A DNA stretch of 64,000 nt from Paracoccaceae bacterium (GTDB lineage: Bacteria > Pseudomonadota > Alphaproteobacteria > Rhodobacterales > Rhodobacteraceae), in NCBI GenBank assembly GCA_030066905.1, contig JASJAR010000002.1, positions 147,998 to 211,997 on the forward strand, read 5' to 3'. This document shows positions 35,867-44,619 of the stretch, in pieces. Position numbers and translations under genes: made by a program. Positions within the stretch are counted from its first letter, which is position 1. Each line of letters begins with the position of its first letter. Under the pieces are notes generated by a model. It saw only the letters and a program-made list of their open reading frames with translations. It made no database searches and was not told the DNA's origin.

Positions 35867-37759
35867 ATGCGCCTTCGAACGATCCTTCTGCCGTTCTTCG
35901 TTATCCTGCTCGCCGCAGGCGGGGCGATCTATGCGGGGACACTGGCGGCATCGCGGATCGAGGAGGCGGCGGAGGCTGACGTCACCCATGCGCTCGGCCT
36001 CGAAGGGCTCGACTGGGCCGAGGTCGCGGTCGACGGGCTTTTGGTATCACTCTCGGGCACCGCGCCCGACGAGGCGACGCGGTTTCGCGCGCTGGCGGCC
36101 GCCGGCACGGTCGTCGACAACGCCCGTGTGATCGACGAGATGGAGGTCCTCGCACCGGAAGATATCGAGGCGCCGGAATTCTCGATCTCGTTTCTGCGCA
36201 ACGATGCCGAAATTTCCTTCTTCGGCCTGATCCCCCAGGAGGTCGACCGGGACGCGATCCGCGCCGCGGTCGCCGCGGCCGCACCCGAGGCGACGGTCGA
36301 CGATCTCCTCCAGACCGCCGATTTCCCGACACCGGACGGCTGGCAGGCCGCGCTCGATTTCGCCATCGAGGCGCTCGCCGATCTCCCGCGCTCGAAAATC
36401 GCCGCCTCGCCCCGCGCAGTCTCGATCACCGCGATCACCGACAGCCGCGCGGCCCGCGCGCAGACCGAGACGCGGCTCAACATCGCCGCCCCGCGCGACA
36501 TTCGGCTGACGCTCGACATCTCCGCCCCGCGCCCGGTGATCTCGCCCTTCACCCTGCGCGCGATCCAGGACGACCAGGGGCTGCGCTTTGATGCCTGTAC
36601 CGCCGACACCGTTGCGGCGCGCGACGCGATCCTTGCCGCCGCCCGTCAACTCGGCCTCAGGGGCCAGGCGAATTGCTCGGTGGGGCTCGGCGCGCCGTCG
36701 TCCCGCTGGGCCGAGGCGGTCGAGGCTGGGCTCGGAGCGCTCCGCGCCATGGGCGGCGGCAAGATCACCTATTCAGACGGGGACGTGACCCTCATCGCCC
36801 TTCCCGGCACCGATCAGGGCGCCTTCGACCGCGCGGTCGGCGAGCTCGAAAACGCCCTGCCGCCGGCCTTTACCCTCCATTCGGTCCTGCCCGAGATCAG
36901 CACCGGCATGGCCGCCACGCCCGAATTCACCGCGACCCGCGCGCCCGAAGGCACTGTCCAGCTCCGCGGCCGGCTCCCCGACGCGCTCACCCGCACCACC
37001 GTGGAAAGCTATGCGAAGTCGCGCTTCGGGGTCGACAATCTCGTGCTCGCCACCCGTCTCGACGGCGGGCTCCCCGAAGGCTGGCCGATCCGGGTTCTCG
37101 CCGGGCTCGAAGCGCTTTCGGAACTCGCCAACGGCGCCGTCATGGTGCAGCCCGATTTCGTCGAGGTGCGCGGCCAGACCGGCAACCCCGACGGGGCGGC
37201 CGAGATCGCGCGGCTTTTGTCGGCGAAGCTCGGGGATGGCGAGGATTTCAGCATCGAGGTTGCCTATGTCGAGGCGCTCGACCCGCTTGCGGGCCTGCCG
37301 ACGCCGGAGGAATGTCTGAGCAAGATCGAAACCGTAGAACGCGAGATGCCGAAGATCACCTTCGAGCCGTCCTCGTCGTCGATAGAGGCGGCGGGGCTCG
37401 AAACCGTCGCCCGGATCGCCGAGGTCCTGCGGGAGTGCCAGAGCGTGCGGATCGAGATCGCCGGGCATACCGACAGCCAGGGCCGCGAGAGCATGAACCT
37501 CAACCTTTCCCAGGCCCGGGCGGATGCGGTTCTGAACGCGATCATGGCCGAGCGCGTGCTCACCGGGAACCTCACCGCAAAGGGCTACGGCGAAGCTGAA
37601 CCGATTGCCGACAACGACACCGAAGAGGGCCGCGAGGCAAACCGCCGGATCGAATTCCGCGCGATCATTCCCGAGCCCGAGGTCGAGACCGCCGCGACCG
37701 ACGCGCCGGAGGCGGCGGCGGAAGACGCGGCCGAAACCGGGGAGGAGCCAGCCGAATGA
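35867..37759 (+). CDS. OmpA family protein with N-terminal anchor and BON-like repeats
   Basis: 630 residues. An N-terminal hydrophobic segment (about 5-24) acts as signal or anchor. The large middle region shows repeated BON-like alpha/beta units (GLEGLDWAEVAVDGLLVSLS and ELENALPPAFTLHSVLPEIS are examples). The C-terminus (about 500-598) is an OmpA peptidoglycan-binding domain with EIAGHTDSQGRESMNLNLSQ and ANRRIEFRAI, followed by an acidic, alanine-rich tail. It should bind peptidoglycan in the periplasm. An in-frame ATG 19 codons upstream was not used, because it adds residues ahead of the hydrophobic segment. It overlaps the next gene by ATGA. Confidence 0.9.
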   Translation: MRLRTILLPFFVILLAAGGAIYAGTLAASRIEEAAEADVTHALGLEGLDWAEVAVDGLLVSLSGTAPDEATRFRALAAAGTVVDNARVIDEMEVLAPEDIEAPEFSISFLRNDAEISFFGLIPQEVDRDAIRAAVAAAAPEATVDDLLQTADFPTPDGWQAALDFAIEALADLPRSKIAASPRAVSITAITDSRAARAQTETRLNIAAPRDIRLTLDISAPRPVISPFTLRAIQDDQGLRFDACTADTVAARDAILAAARQLGLRGQANCSVGLGAPSSRWAEAVEAGLGALRAMGGGKITYSDGDVTLIALPGTDQGAFDRAVGELENALPPAFTLHSVLPEISTGMAATPEFTATRAPEGTVQLRGRLPDALTRTTVESYAKSRFGVDNLVLATRLDGGLPEGWPIRVLAGLEALSELANGAVMVQPDFVEVRGQTGNPDGAAEIARLLSAKLGDGEDFSIEVAYVEALDPLAGLPTPEECLSKIETVEREMPKITFEPSSSSIEAAGLETVARIAEVLRECQSVRIEIAGHTDSQGRESMNLNLSQARADAVLNAIMAERVLTGNLTAKGYGEAEPIADNDTEEGREANRRIEFRAIIPEPEVETAATDAPEAAAEDAAETGEEPAE

Positions 37760-38085
37760 ACCGCACCGAATTCATCCTCACCACCGCGGCCATCCTTTTC
37801 GTCGCCTTCCTCCTTGGATGGTTTGCCCATTGGCTCGTCTCCCGCCTCACGCGCGTGACCCGGTCGGAGATGGACGAACTCGACAAGATGGCCCAGGAAC
37901 TCCACGAAGCCGAAGAAACCCGCGATCAGGCGATCACCTATCAGGAACAGCGCGAGGCGGAGCTGACGAACCAGCTCCACCAGACCGAAGCCGAGCTCAA
38001 GGCCGCGATGGAGGGGCTGAGGGACGCCCGGCGCGAGGCAGAGGAACTGCGCGGCTTTGTCGAACGGATGAACCAGGCGCTTTGA
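37756..38085 (+). CDS. Small membrane-anchored coiled-coil protein
   Basis: 109 residues. One membrane helix (about 8-30, LTTAAILFVAFLLGWFAHWL) is followed by a long charged helix (about 40-109) rich in Glu, Gln and Leu with heptad character. It starts in an ATGA overlap with the OmpA-family gene, so the two are made together; a role as inner-membrane partner of that envelope protein is a reasonable guess, not shown by sequence. Confidence 0.8.
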   Translation: MNRTEFILTTAAILFVAFLLGWFAHWLVSRLTRVTRSEMDELDKMAQELHEAEETRDQAITYQEQREAELTNQLHQTEAELKAAMEGLRDARREAEELRGFVERMNQAL

Positions 38086-38123
38086 ATTCCGGGGCGTGGC
38101 TGGCAACCACCCCCAAAATTATA

Positions 38124-38204
38124 CACGCTCCGGACGCGATCCAGGGCCCCGACGCAACGAAGCGCCCCACCCGTCGAGGTCCCGGATCGAGCCCCGGACG
38201 GGGT
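38124..38204 (-). repeat. Palindromic repeat element, partial copy D (inverted)
   Basis: In the 134-base gap between two convergent units. Read on the minus strand it reproduces the core of copy A: GTCCGGGGC-like and CCCGGACCTC-like blocks in the same order, with both internal hairpins degraded. The terminal inverted repeats are not evident. Confidence 0.5.
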
Positions 38205-38219
38205 CGCTTGAGGCCCCTC

Positions 38220-38660
38220 TCACCAGCGGTCGAGCGCGGCCTCGTCGTCGTCCTTCGACGCAACCCAACTCTCCCCGTCAGGCCCGCGTTCCTTTTTCCA
38301 GAACGGCGCGCGGGATTTGAGGTAGTCCATCAGGAATTCCGCCGCGCCGAACGCGTCCTTGCGATGCGGCGCGGCGGTGGCGACCATCATGATCACATCC
38401 CCCGGCGCGAGATCGCCGTAGCGGTGAATGACGAGCGCATCGGTCAGGCCGAACCGCTCCACCGCCGTCTCGCGATGCGTCGCAAGCGCCCTTTCGGTCA
38501 TGCCCGGATAATGCTCGATGGACATCGCCTGAAGCCGGCCGCCCTCGTCGCGGACGACGCCGGAAAACGTCACCACCGCCCCGGCCCCGGTCGCGGCGGC
38601 GGTGAAGGCATTGGCCTCCGCCCCTGCATCGAACGGTTCGGACTGGACGCGCACGCCCAT
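38220..38660 (-). CDS. moaE: Molybdopterin synthase catalytic subunit MoaE
   Basis: 146 residues from the ATG at 38660; a GTG three codons earlier (38669) overlaps moaD and is a possible start. MoaE, with two MoaD subunits, converts cyclic pyranopterin monophosphate to molybdopterin. GAVVTFSGVVRDEG, LTDALVIHRYGDLAPGDVIM, AAPHRKDAFGAAEFLMDYLK and APFWKKERGPDGESWV are standard MoaE blocks, including the active-site lysines. Confidence 0.95.
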   Translation of the reverse strand: MGVRVQSEPFDAGAEANAFTAAATGAGAVVTFSGVVRDEGGRLQAMSIEHYPGMTERALATHRETAVERFGLTDALVIHRYGDLAPGDVIMMVATAAPHRKDAFGAAEFLMDYLKSRAPFWKKERGPDGESWVASKDDDEAALDRW

Positions 38661-38661
38661 C

Positions 38662-38910
38662 TCAGCCACCAGTCATCGGCGGGAAGAACGCCACCTCGCG
38701 CGCGCCCGCGAGCGGCGCATCGAACCCCACGAGTTCCTGGTCCACCGCCACCCGGATCGCCGAGAGGTCCTGAAACGCGAAGGCATAGCGCTCCTCGCGC
38801 ACTTTCAGTTCCTCGACGAGGTCGGCCACGGTCGCCGCGGAGGTCTCGAGCCGTTCGCGCGGCAGGCCCACGCGTTCGCGCAGCCAGGCGAAGTACAGCA
38901 CATCGATCAT
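38662..38910 (-). CDS. moaD: Molybdopterin synthase sulfur carrier subunit MoaD
   Basis: 82 residues, ubiquitin-like fold, ending in the essential Gly-Gly tail (FFPPMTGG) that carries the thiocarboxylate sulfur. It partners MoaE directly downstream. The start overlaps the pgsA stop by four bases, so pgsA, moaD and moaE form a coupled unit, an arrangement I have seen in Rhodobacteraceae. Confidence 0.95.
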   Translation of the reverse strand: MIDVLYFAWLRERVGLPRERLETSAATVADLVEELKVREERYAFAFQDLSAIRVAVDQELVGFDAPLAGAREVAFFPPMTGG

Positions 38911-39575
38911 GGCGCCGCGTCCTTCAGGAGCGGGACCGATTTGCGGAAATAGTCGATCCCCGTCAGCAGTGTCAGCGCCGCGGCCACCCAGAGAAGCCCC
39001 ACCCCGATGTACCAGGACCAGATCATGCCCTGATACTTCCAGACAAGCCCAAGCTCGTCGGGGATATCGCCGGCAAGCACGCCGGCAATCGTCTCGCGGT
39101 CCATCCCGAAGCTCTGCATGCCGAAATAGTGCTCGAAGGCGCCGGTGGAGAACAGAACGCCGATCGCCACCATCTGGACGGTCGTCTTCCATTTCGCCAG
39201 CGCGGTGACCTTCAGCGTGCCGGCCGTATTGCCGAGAAACTCCCGCAGCCCGGAGACGAAGACCTCGCGGAACATGATCAGAGTTGCCGGCAAGAGGATC
39301 CACGGGTTCATGCCGGCATAGCCGGTGATGACGAGAAGCGCGATCACGACCATCGCCTTGTCGGCAATCGGGTCGAGCATGGCACCGAACCGGCTTTCCT
39401 GCTTCCAGGCCCGGGCGAGTGCACCGTCGAAGTAATCCGTGACCGCGGCACCCAGAAACAGGACCAGCGCGAACCAGTCGGCCAAGGGACGGTTGAAGTA
39501 GAGAAACATCACCACGACGCCCGGGGCCGCAAGGAGCCGCAGCAGGGTGAGGATATTGGGTATCGTCCAGGTCAC
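38907..39575 (-). CDS. pgsA: CDP-diacylglycerol-glycerol-3-phosphate 3-phosphatidyltransferase
   Basis: 222 residues from a GTG start (MTWTIPNILTLLRLLAAPGV). It makes phosphatidylglycerol phosphate from CDP-diacylglycerol at the inner membrane. The CDP-alcohol phosphotransferase signature is complete: DYFDGALARAWKQESRFGAM continuing LDPIADK, with all four aspartates. Several membrane helices follow. It is first in the coupled pgsA-moaD-moaE unit. Confidence 0.94.
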   Translation of the reverse strand: MTWTIPNILTLLRLLAAPGVVVMFLYFNRPLADWFALVLFLGAAVTDYFDGALARAWKQESRFGAMLDPIADKAMVVIALLVITGYAGMNPWILLPATLIMFREVFVSGLREFLGNTAGTLKVTALAKWKTTVQMVAIGVLFSTGAFEHYFGMQSFGMDRETIAGVLAGDIPDELGLVWKYQGMIWSWYIGVGLLWVAAALTLLTGIDYFRKSVPLLKDAAP

Positions 39576-39611
39576 GGGGCCAGTGGTAGCGCAGGGACCG
39601 GTGCTGCGGAA

Positions 39612-39646
39612 GGGGGCTCCCCCGCGGTCCTTTTGCCAAGATGAAG
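39612..39646 (+). repeat. Short dispersed repeat with GGGGGCTCCCCC hairpin
   Basis: In the 91-base gap between pgsA and uvrC. CCCGCGGTCCTTTTGCCAAG followed by ATGAAG matches, on the other strand, 60506-60531 almost base for base. A GGGGG/CCCCC hairpin precedes the T run. Possible terminator or processing site; the family also occurs at 25963-25997 in looser form. Confidence 0.45.
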
Positions 39647-39666
39647 ACGCCGCGGTCGCGGCGACC

Positions 39667-41529
39667 TCAGCGATCGTGGAAGAAATTGTAGATTGTCTCG
39701 GCCATCGCACCGGAGATCCCGTCGACCACCTTGAGATCGGCGAGGTTGGCCCGGGAGACGGCCTTGGCCGAGCCGAAATGCGCCAGGAGCGCGCGCTTGC
39801 GGGTGGCGCCGACGCCGGGGACGTCGTCGAGCGGGGTCGCGCCCACCGCCTTGGCGCGTTTCGCGCGGTGGGCGCCGATGGCGAAGCGGTGTGCCTCGTC
39901 GCGCATGCGCTGCACGAAGTAGAGCACCGGGTCGCCGCGTTGCAGCGCCATCGGCGGTCGCCCGACGCGGTGGAACTCCTCCTTACCCGCATCCCGGTCG
40001 ACGCCCTTGGCGACGCCGACCATCGCGATATCCTCGACCCCGTTCTCGGCCATGATCCCGTGCACCGCCGAGACCTGGCCCTGACCGCCGTCGATCAGAA
40101 GAAGGTCGGGCCAGAGCCCTTTCGTGCGGTCGGGGTCCTCCTTCAGCAAGCGCTTGAACCTCCGGCCGAGCACTTCTTTCATCATACCGAAATCGTCGCC
40201 GGGGGTCAGCGCGTCGGACTTGATGTTGAACTTCCGGTACTGGTTCTTCTCAAAGCCCTCGGGGCCGGCGACGATCATCGCCCCGACCGCATGGGCGCCC
40301 TGAATGTGGGAATTGTCGTAGACCTCGATCCGCTGCGGCGGCCCATCGAGCCCGAAGGCCTCGGCAAGGCCCCGCAGGAGTTTGCCCTGGGTGGCGGTCT
40401 CGGACATCTTGCGTGCCAGGCTTTCGCGGGCGTTCCGCAGCGCGCCGGCGACGAGCTCGGCCTTTTCGCCCCGTTGCGGCACCGAGAGCTCCACCTTGCG
40501 CCCGGCCTGGGACGAGAGCGCCTCGGCCAGAAGCTCGGGGTCTTCGACGCCATGCGACAGCAGCACGAGGCGCGGCGGGTCCTTGCCGTCGTAGAACTGG
40601 GCGAGGAAGGCTTGCAGGACCTCGGCCGGTTCGGCGCCCGAGCCCGTGCGCGGGTAATAGTCGCGGTTGCCCCAGTTCTGGTTGGCGCGGATGAAAAAGA
40701 CCTGCACGCACGCCTGCCCGCCTTCCATATGCAGCGCCACGACGTCCGCTTCCGGCGTCGAGGCGGGGTTGATCCCCTGGGCCGACTGGACTTGGGTCAG
40801 AGCGCGAATGCGGTCGCGCAGGGCAGCCGCACGCTCGAATTCCATCGCATCCGAGGCCGCCTGCATCTCTTCGGCGAGCCGCGCCTGGACCCGGGTGCTC
40901 TTGCCCTGAAGGAACCGTTCGGCATCGGTAACGAGCGCCCTGTAACCGGCCTCGTCGATGTACCCCACACAAGGCGCAGAACAGCGCTTGATCTGGTAGA
41001 GCAGGCAGGGCCGGGTCCGGCTTTCGAAGGTCGCGTCCGAGCAGTTCCTGAGGAGGAACACTTTCTGGAGCTGGTTGAGCGTCCGGTTTACCGCGCCGGC
41101 ACTGGCGAACGGCCCGTAGTAGCTGCCCTTCTCGGCCTTCTTGCCCCGGTGTTTCTTGATCTGGGGAAAGGCGTGCTCGGCGGAGACGAGGATATTCGGG
41201 AACGACTTGTCGTCGCGGGCGATGACGTTGTAGCGGGGCTTCAACTGCTTGATGAGGTTCTGTTCGAGCAGCAGCGCTTCCACCTCGGTGCGGGTGGTCA
41301 GAAACATCATCGAGGCGGTGTCGGAGATCATCCGCGCAATCCGCGGCGTGTGCCCGGTAGCGCGCGCATAGCTCGACACCCGGGCCTTGAGGTTGCGCGC
41401 TTTGCCGACATAGAGCACCGCGCCTCTGGCATCGAGCATCCGGTAAACGCCAGGCGCCGTTTCGAGGTCCTTCAGATAGGAGGCGATGACGTCGCAGCCG
41501 GTCTGGGTGGGGGCGGAAATGTCGGTCAT
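39667..41529 (-). CDS. uvrC: Excinuclease ABC subunit C
   Basis: 620 residues. UvrC makes the two incisions of nucleotide-excision repair. The N-terminal GIY-YIG nuclease domain reads [20 protein letters not shown]; UvrB-binding and central regions follow; [17 protein letters not shown] begins the RNase-H-like 5' incision domain; [20 protein letters not shown] is the C-terminal helix-hairpin-helix. The start at 41529 gives the family N-terminus; the frame is open a further 31 codons. An AT-rich upstream region probably holds the promoter. Confidence 0.97.
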   Translation of the reverse strand: MTDISAPTQTGCDVIASYLKDLETAPGVYRMLDARGAVLYVGKARNLKARVSSYARATGHTPRIARMISDTASMMFLTTRTEVEALLLEQNLIKQLKPRYNVIARDDKSFPNILVSAEHAFPQIKKHRGKKAEKGSYYGPFASAGAVNRTLNQLQKVFLLRNCSDATFESRTRPCLLYQIKRCSAPCVGYIDEAGYRALVTDAERFLQGKSTRVQARLAEEMQAASDAMEFERAAALRDRIRALTQVQSAQGINPASTPEADVVALHMEGGQACVQVFFIRANQNWGNRDYYPRTGSGAEPAEVLQAFLAQFYDGKDPPRLVLLSHGVEDPELLAEALSSQAGRKVELSVPQRGEKAELVAGALRNARESLARKMSETATQGKLLRGLAEAFGLDGPPQRIEVYDNSHIQGAHAVGAMIVAGPEGFEKNQYRKFNIKSDALTPGDDFGMMKEVLGRRFKRLLKEDPDRTKGLWPDLLLIDGGQGQVSAVHGIMAENGVEDIAMVGVAKGVDRDAGKEEFHRVGRPPMALQRGDPVLYFVQRMRDEAHRFAIGAHRAKRAKAVGATPLDDVPGVGATRKRALLAHFGSAKAVSRANLADLKVVDGISGAMAETIYNFFHDR

Positions 41530-41824
41530 TAACCTTTGATTCTCAGGGCGTGGCTGCACTCTATCGGCGGTGGCAACAAGGGCAAACCTGTCCACGATTG
41601 CTGTGGATAAACCCAAGGACAAGTCTGGCCACCGGGAGATTTTTCCTTTGTTTCAGGCCCCTTCTTCCCTGTGCTCGTTTTTTGGGCGCCCGTATAAGCT
41701 ATTGTTCTGAAAGGCGATATTTTTTGTCGCAGAGCAAATTACTGAAATCATTTGAGTATTCTTAACAGAACTATGAACGCCACCGCGCCGGTGCAAAAGT
41801 CCCGGTCGGCCGCCGGGCAAGCGC
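41530..41824 (-). other. Intergenic region, unusually AT-rich, upstream of uvrC
   Basis: Gene-free. From about 41640 to 41780 the A+T content is far above its surroundings, with several T and A runs. Candidate -10 hexamers exist on both strands, for example TTATAC on the minus strand near 41696, but no convincing -35 partner was found. No alphaproteobacterial LexA box (GTTC-N7-GTTC) was seen; GAAC-TAT-GAAC near 41767 has the wrong spacing. Confidence 0.6.
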
Positions 41825-42610
41825 CTACTCCGGGCCGAGCACATCCGGCGTCTGCCAGCCGAGGTGCTGGCCGCCGTCGACGCAGATGAGCTGACCGGTC
41901 ACCGCCCGGGCCTCGACGAGATAGCCCAGCGCATGGGTAATGTCCTCGGGGTTGGCGCCGCGCCCGGTGACCGAGGCGGCGCGCTGGGCGCGGAAGTGCT
42001 CCTCGCGCTGACGGATGCCCTGCATCGTCGGGCCCGGGCCGATGCCGTTGACGCGGACGCGGCCCGCAAGCGACTGGGCGGAGGTGCGGGTGAAGGCCCA
42101 GAGACCCATCTTGGCGATCGTGTAGCTCATGAAGTCCGGCGTCAGCTTTCGCACCCTCTGATCGAGCATGTTGACGATCAGCGCCTCGGCCAGCGGTTCG
42201 CCATTCTCGTCGATGCTGGGCGCGGGCGCCTGGGCGGCGAGAAACTGGGTGAGCACGAAGGGTGCGCGGAGGTTCGAACCGATGGCCCGGTCCCAGCTTT
42301 TGCGGGTCCCGGTCTCGAGATCGTCGGGTTCGAAGATCGAGGCGTTGTTGACAAGCAGGCTGATCGGCCCGCCCAGCGCCTCAGCGGCGGCGGGGCCGAG
42401 GGCCCGTGTCTCCGCCTCGTCGAGGAGATCGGCCTGGAGGGCGACCGCGCGGCGGCCCATAGCTTCGAGCTCGGCCACCACTTCGGCCGCCGGGTCCGCC
42501 GATCCGTTGTAATGGACCGCCACGTCGAAGCCGCGGTCGCCGAGATAGAGGGCCATCGCCCGGCCGAGGCGGATCGCCCCGCCCGTCACCAGCGCGCGTT
42601 TGATCTGCAT
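41825..42610 (-). CDS. Short-chain dehydrogenase, FolM/pteridine-reductase type
   Basis: 261 residues with a strong GAGGAGG ribosome-binding site upstream of 42610. SDR fold: cofactor motif TGGAIRLG (residues 9-16) fits the TGxxxRxG variant of FolM and pteridine reductases, which prefer NADPH. LLVNNASIFEPDD, the LDQRVRKLTPDFMSYTIAKM catalytic Tyr-Lys block and VNGIGPGPTMQG also match that subgroup. It may reduce dihydromonapterin or dihydrofolate; the assignment rests on motifs only. It lies 11 bases downstream of the antiporter gene. Confidence 0.8.
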   Translation of the reverse strand: MQIKRALVTGGAIRLGRAMALYLGDRGFDVAVHYNGSADPAAEVVAELEAMGRRAVALQADLLDEAETRALGPAAAEALGGPISLLVNNASIFEPDDLETGTRKSWDRAIGSNLRAPFVLTQFLAAQAPAPSIDENGEPLAEALIVNMLDQRVRKLTPDFMSYTIAKMGLWAFTRTSAQSLAGRVRVNGIGPGPTMQGIRQREEHFRAQRAASVTGRGANPEDITHALGYLVEARAVTGQLICVDGGQHLGWQTPDVLGPE

Positions 42611-42621
42611 CGGGGTCCTCC

Positions 42622-43575
42622 TCAGGATTGAACGACGAGCCAGAGATAGCCGCCGTAAACCAGGGTGAACGCGACACCCATCGGTCGGGTCAGGTTGATG
42701 CGGCGCGAGAAGACGAAGGGCGCGAGAATGACCGATGCGCCGAGCATCACCCAGAGGTCGAAATCGAGAAACTGACGGTCCACCGGGATCGAGCCGAAGA
42801 GGCTCGCCACCCCGATGATGCCCAGAAGGTTGAAGATGTTCGAACCGATGACATTGCCGATTGCCACGTCGGCCTGCCGCCGCAACGCCGCCATCACGGT
42901 GGTCGCAAGCTCCGGCAAGGAGGTGCCGATGGCCACGAGCGTCAGGCCGATCACCGTCTCGCTCACGCCGAAGTCGCGGGCGATGGTCGTCGAGGCGTCG
43001 ACCAGGATCTCGGCGCCGAGCGGCAGGCCGATCAGACCGAGCACAAGGAAGACCGAGATCTTCCACCAAGGCATCGACGGATCGGCCCCTTCGAGGTCTT
43101 CGTCTATCACGCCGTCATCGCTGCCCCGCCTATGGGCGAGCGCTTCGCGCGCCTGATCGCCGAGCGTCACGGCAAGCACCGCAAGCAGGATCAGGCCATG
43201 CACCCAGTTGATCTCGCCCGAAAAGCAAATGCCGATGAAGAGCAGCGTCGCCCCGATCATCGTCAGGTAACTTCTGCGGGTCTCGCAGTTCGACGTGTCG
43301 AGACCGGCGATGAGCGCGGGCAGCCCCAGAACGAGCAGAACATTAGCCATGTTCGAGCCCACGACATTGCCGAGCGCGAGCCCCGGCACGCCGTCTTCGA
43401 TGGCGCTGACCGAGATGAGGAGTTCCGGAGCGGACGTCCCGAAGGCCACGATGGTGAGGCTTACGATCAAAGCCGGGACCCCGACCCGCAGCGACAGGTT
43501 CACCGCACCGCGAACCAGCGCATCGCCGGCAAGCAACAGGATGACGAGGCCGAGACCGGCGGCGAGGAATTCCAT
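42622..43575 (-). CDS. Calcium/sodium antiporter, CaCA family (YrbG-like)
   Basis: 317 residues, about ten membrane helices in two inverted halves. The two alpha repeats are evident: SLTIVAFGTSAPELLISVSA in the first half and GLTLVAIGTSLPELATTVMA in the second, each with the ion-binding acidic residue, followed by GNVVGSNMANVLLVLG and GNVIGSNIFNLLGIIG. It exchanges Ca2+ (or K+) for Na+. The start at 43575 overlaps the stop of a zinc-ribbon microprotein gene (TGATG). Confidence 0.93.
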   Translation of the reverse strand: MEFLAAGLGLVILLLAGDALVRGAVNLSLRVGVPALIVSLTIVAFGTSAPELLISVSAIEDGVPGLALGNVVGSNMANVLLVLGLPALIAGLDTSNCETRRSYLTMIGATLLFIGICFSGEINWVHGLILLAVLAVTLGDQAREALAHRRGSDDGVIDEDLEGADPSMPWWKISVFLVLGLIGLPLGAEILVDASTTIARDFGVSETVIGLTLVAIGTSLPELATTVMAALRRQADVAIGNVIGSNIFNLLGIIGVASLFGSIPVDRQFLDFDLWVMLGASVILAPFVFSRRINLTRPMGVAFTLVYGGYLWLVVQS

Positions 43576-43736
43576 CAATCCCCCTGCCCGCAGGCACAGG
43601 GGCCCTTGCCGATGCGGAACCGGCCGCAATGTTTGCACTTGGCCGACTTCAACCGTTTCGAACCGGGAAAGCGGAGCCGTCCGAACATCGCGAGGATAAG
43701 CATCCCGATGAGAAACAGGCTGACGATCTTGACCAT
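43575..43736 (-). CDS. 53-residue membrane-anchored zinc-ribbon microprotein
   Basis: Sequence begins with a hydrophobic helix (MVKIVSLFLIGMLILAMFG) followed by a basic stretch and the cysteine cluster CKHCGRFRIGKGPCACG, giving four cysteines in a CxxC...CxC arrangement suitable for one zinc ion. The stop is fused to the antiporter start as TGATG, so the two are translationally coupled. Coding is supported by this coupling and by the cysteine spacing. The function is unknown. Confidence 0.75.
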   Translation of the reverse strand: MVKIVSLFLIGMLILAMFGRLRFPGSKRLKSAKCKHCGRFRIGKGPCACGQGD

Positions 43737-43745
43737 GTCGGGAGC

Positions 43746-44543
43746 CTAGAGACCGTAGCGTGCATGTTCGGCACGCAACTCAAGCTCGCCCAGCGCGCCG
43801 CCAACGAGGCTGGCACCGAACCGCGCCAGGAGCGGACGGCGCTGCTGGTAGACCGCAAAGCGCACCCGTTTGCCGAAGAGCTCTTTCATCTTCGGAACGA
43901 CATGGCCGACACCGTCGACGAGACCTTTGTCCCGGGCGCGGTCGCCGACCCAGATATCGCCGGTGTAAAGGTCCTCATCGGCCAGCCTGTCGCCCCGGCG
44001 GCGTTTGACATGGGCGATGAAGGCGTCGTGGATCTGCTCCTGCAGCACCTTGAGCCGGGCCACGTCCTCTTCCTTTTCGGGGCGGAAGGGGTCGAGCATG
44101 GACTTCGACTTGCCGGCGGTATGGACGCGCCGCTCGATGCCGTAGCGCGCGATGAAATCCTGAAACCCGAAACTTGCCGAAATCACGCCGATGGAGCCGA
44201 CAACCGAGTTCTCGTCGACCCAGATCTCGTCGGCTGCGCAGGCCAGCCAATAACCGCCCGACGCCGCCACATCCTCGACGAAGGCATAGACCTTCACCTT
44301 CTTTTCGTCGGCCAGGCGCCGGACCCGTGCCGCGATGAGCGAGGACTGGGTCGGCGAGCCGCCTGGCGAGTTGATGACCAGCGCCACGGCCTTCGGCTTG
44401 CCGCGCCCGAAGGCCCTTTCAATCAGCGGTGCCAGCCCCTGGTCGTTGAGCGCCTGGCCGCGGCCGCCCGAGGCGATGATCCCCTGCATCCGAATGACGG
44501 CCACGAACGGGTCCTGTGGCATGAAAGGGAGAAATCGCCTCAT
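43746..44543 (-). CDS. S49 family serine peptidase (SppA/SohB-like)
   Basis: 265 residues from 44543 (MRRFLPFMPQDPFVAVIRMQ). Signal-peptide-peptidase family with a Ser-Lys dyad: Ser95 in EDVAASGGYWLACAADEI and Lys145 or Lys147 in HTAGKSKSML, about 50 residues apart as expected. ALVINSPGGSPTQSSLIAAR forms the oxyanion region. No clear N-terminal membrane helix was seen, so it may be peripheral. An ATG 12 codons upstream is in frame but gives a proline-rich extension. Confidence 0.9.
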   Translation of the reverse strand: MRRFLPFMPQDPFVAVIRMQGIIASGGRGQALNDQGLAPLIERAFGRGKPKAVALVINSPGGSPTQSSLIAARVRRLADEKKVKVYAFVEDVAASGGYWLACAADEIWVDENSVVGSIGVISASFGFQDFIARYGIERRVHTAGKSKSMLDPFRPEKEEDVARLKVLQEQIHDAFIAHVKRRRGDRLADEDLYTGDIWVGDRARDKGLVDGVGHVVPKMKELFGKRVRFAVYQQRRPLLARFGASLVGGALGELELRAEHARYGL

Positions 44544-44619
44544 GGAGGCCCATGTAGGCGGAGGTGGGGGGGTCAGCAAGGCGAGGCGCGAAGTTCATGC
44601 GCCCTGTCGCCCCCGTGCC

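Noticed and set aside
41761..41775. Possible LexA (SOS) box upstream of uvrC
   Set aside because: Only GAAC-TAT-GAAC is present; the alphaproteobacterial box needs GTTC repeats spaced by seven bases.
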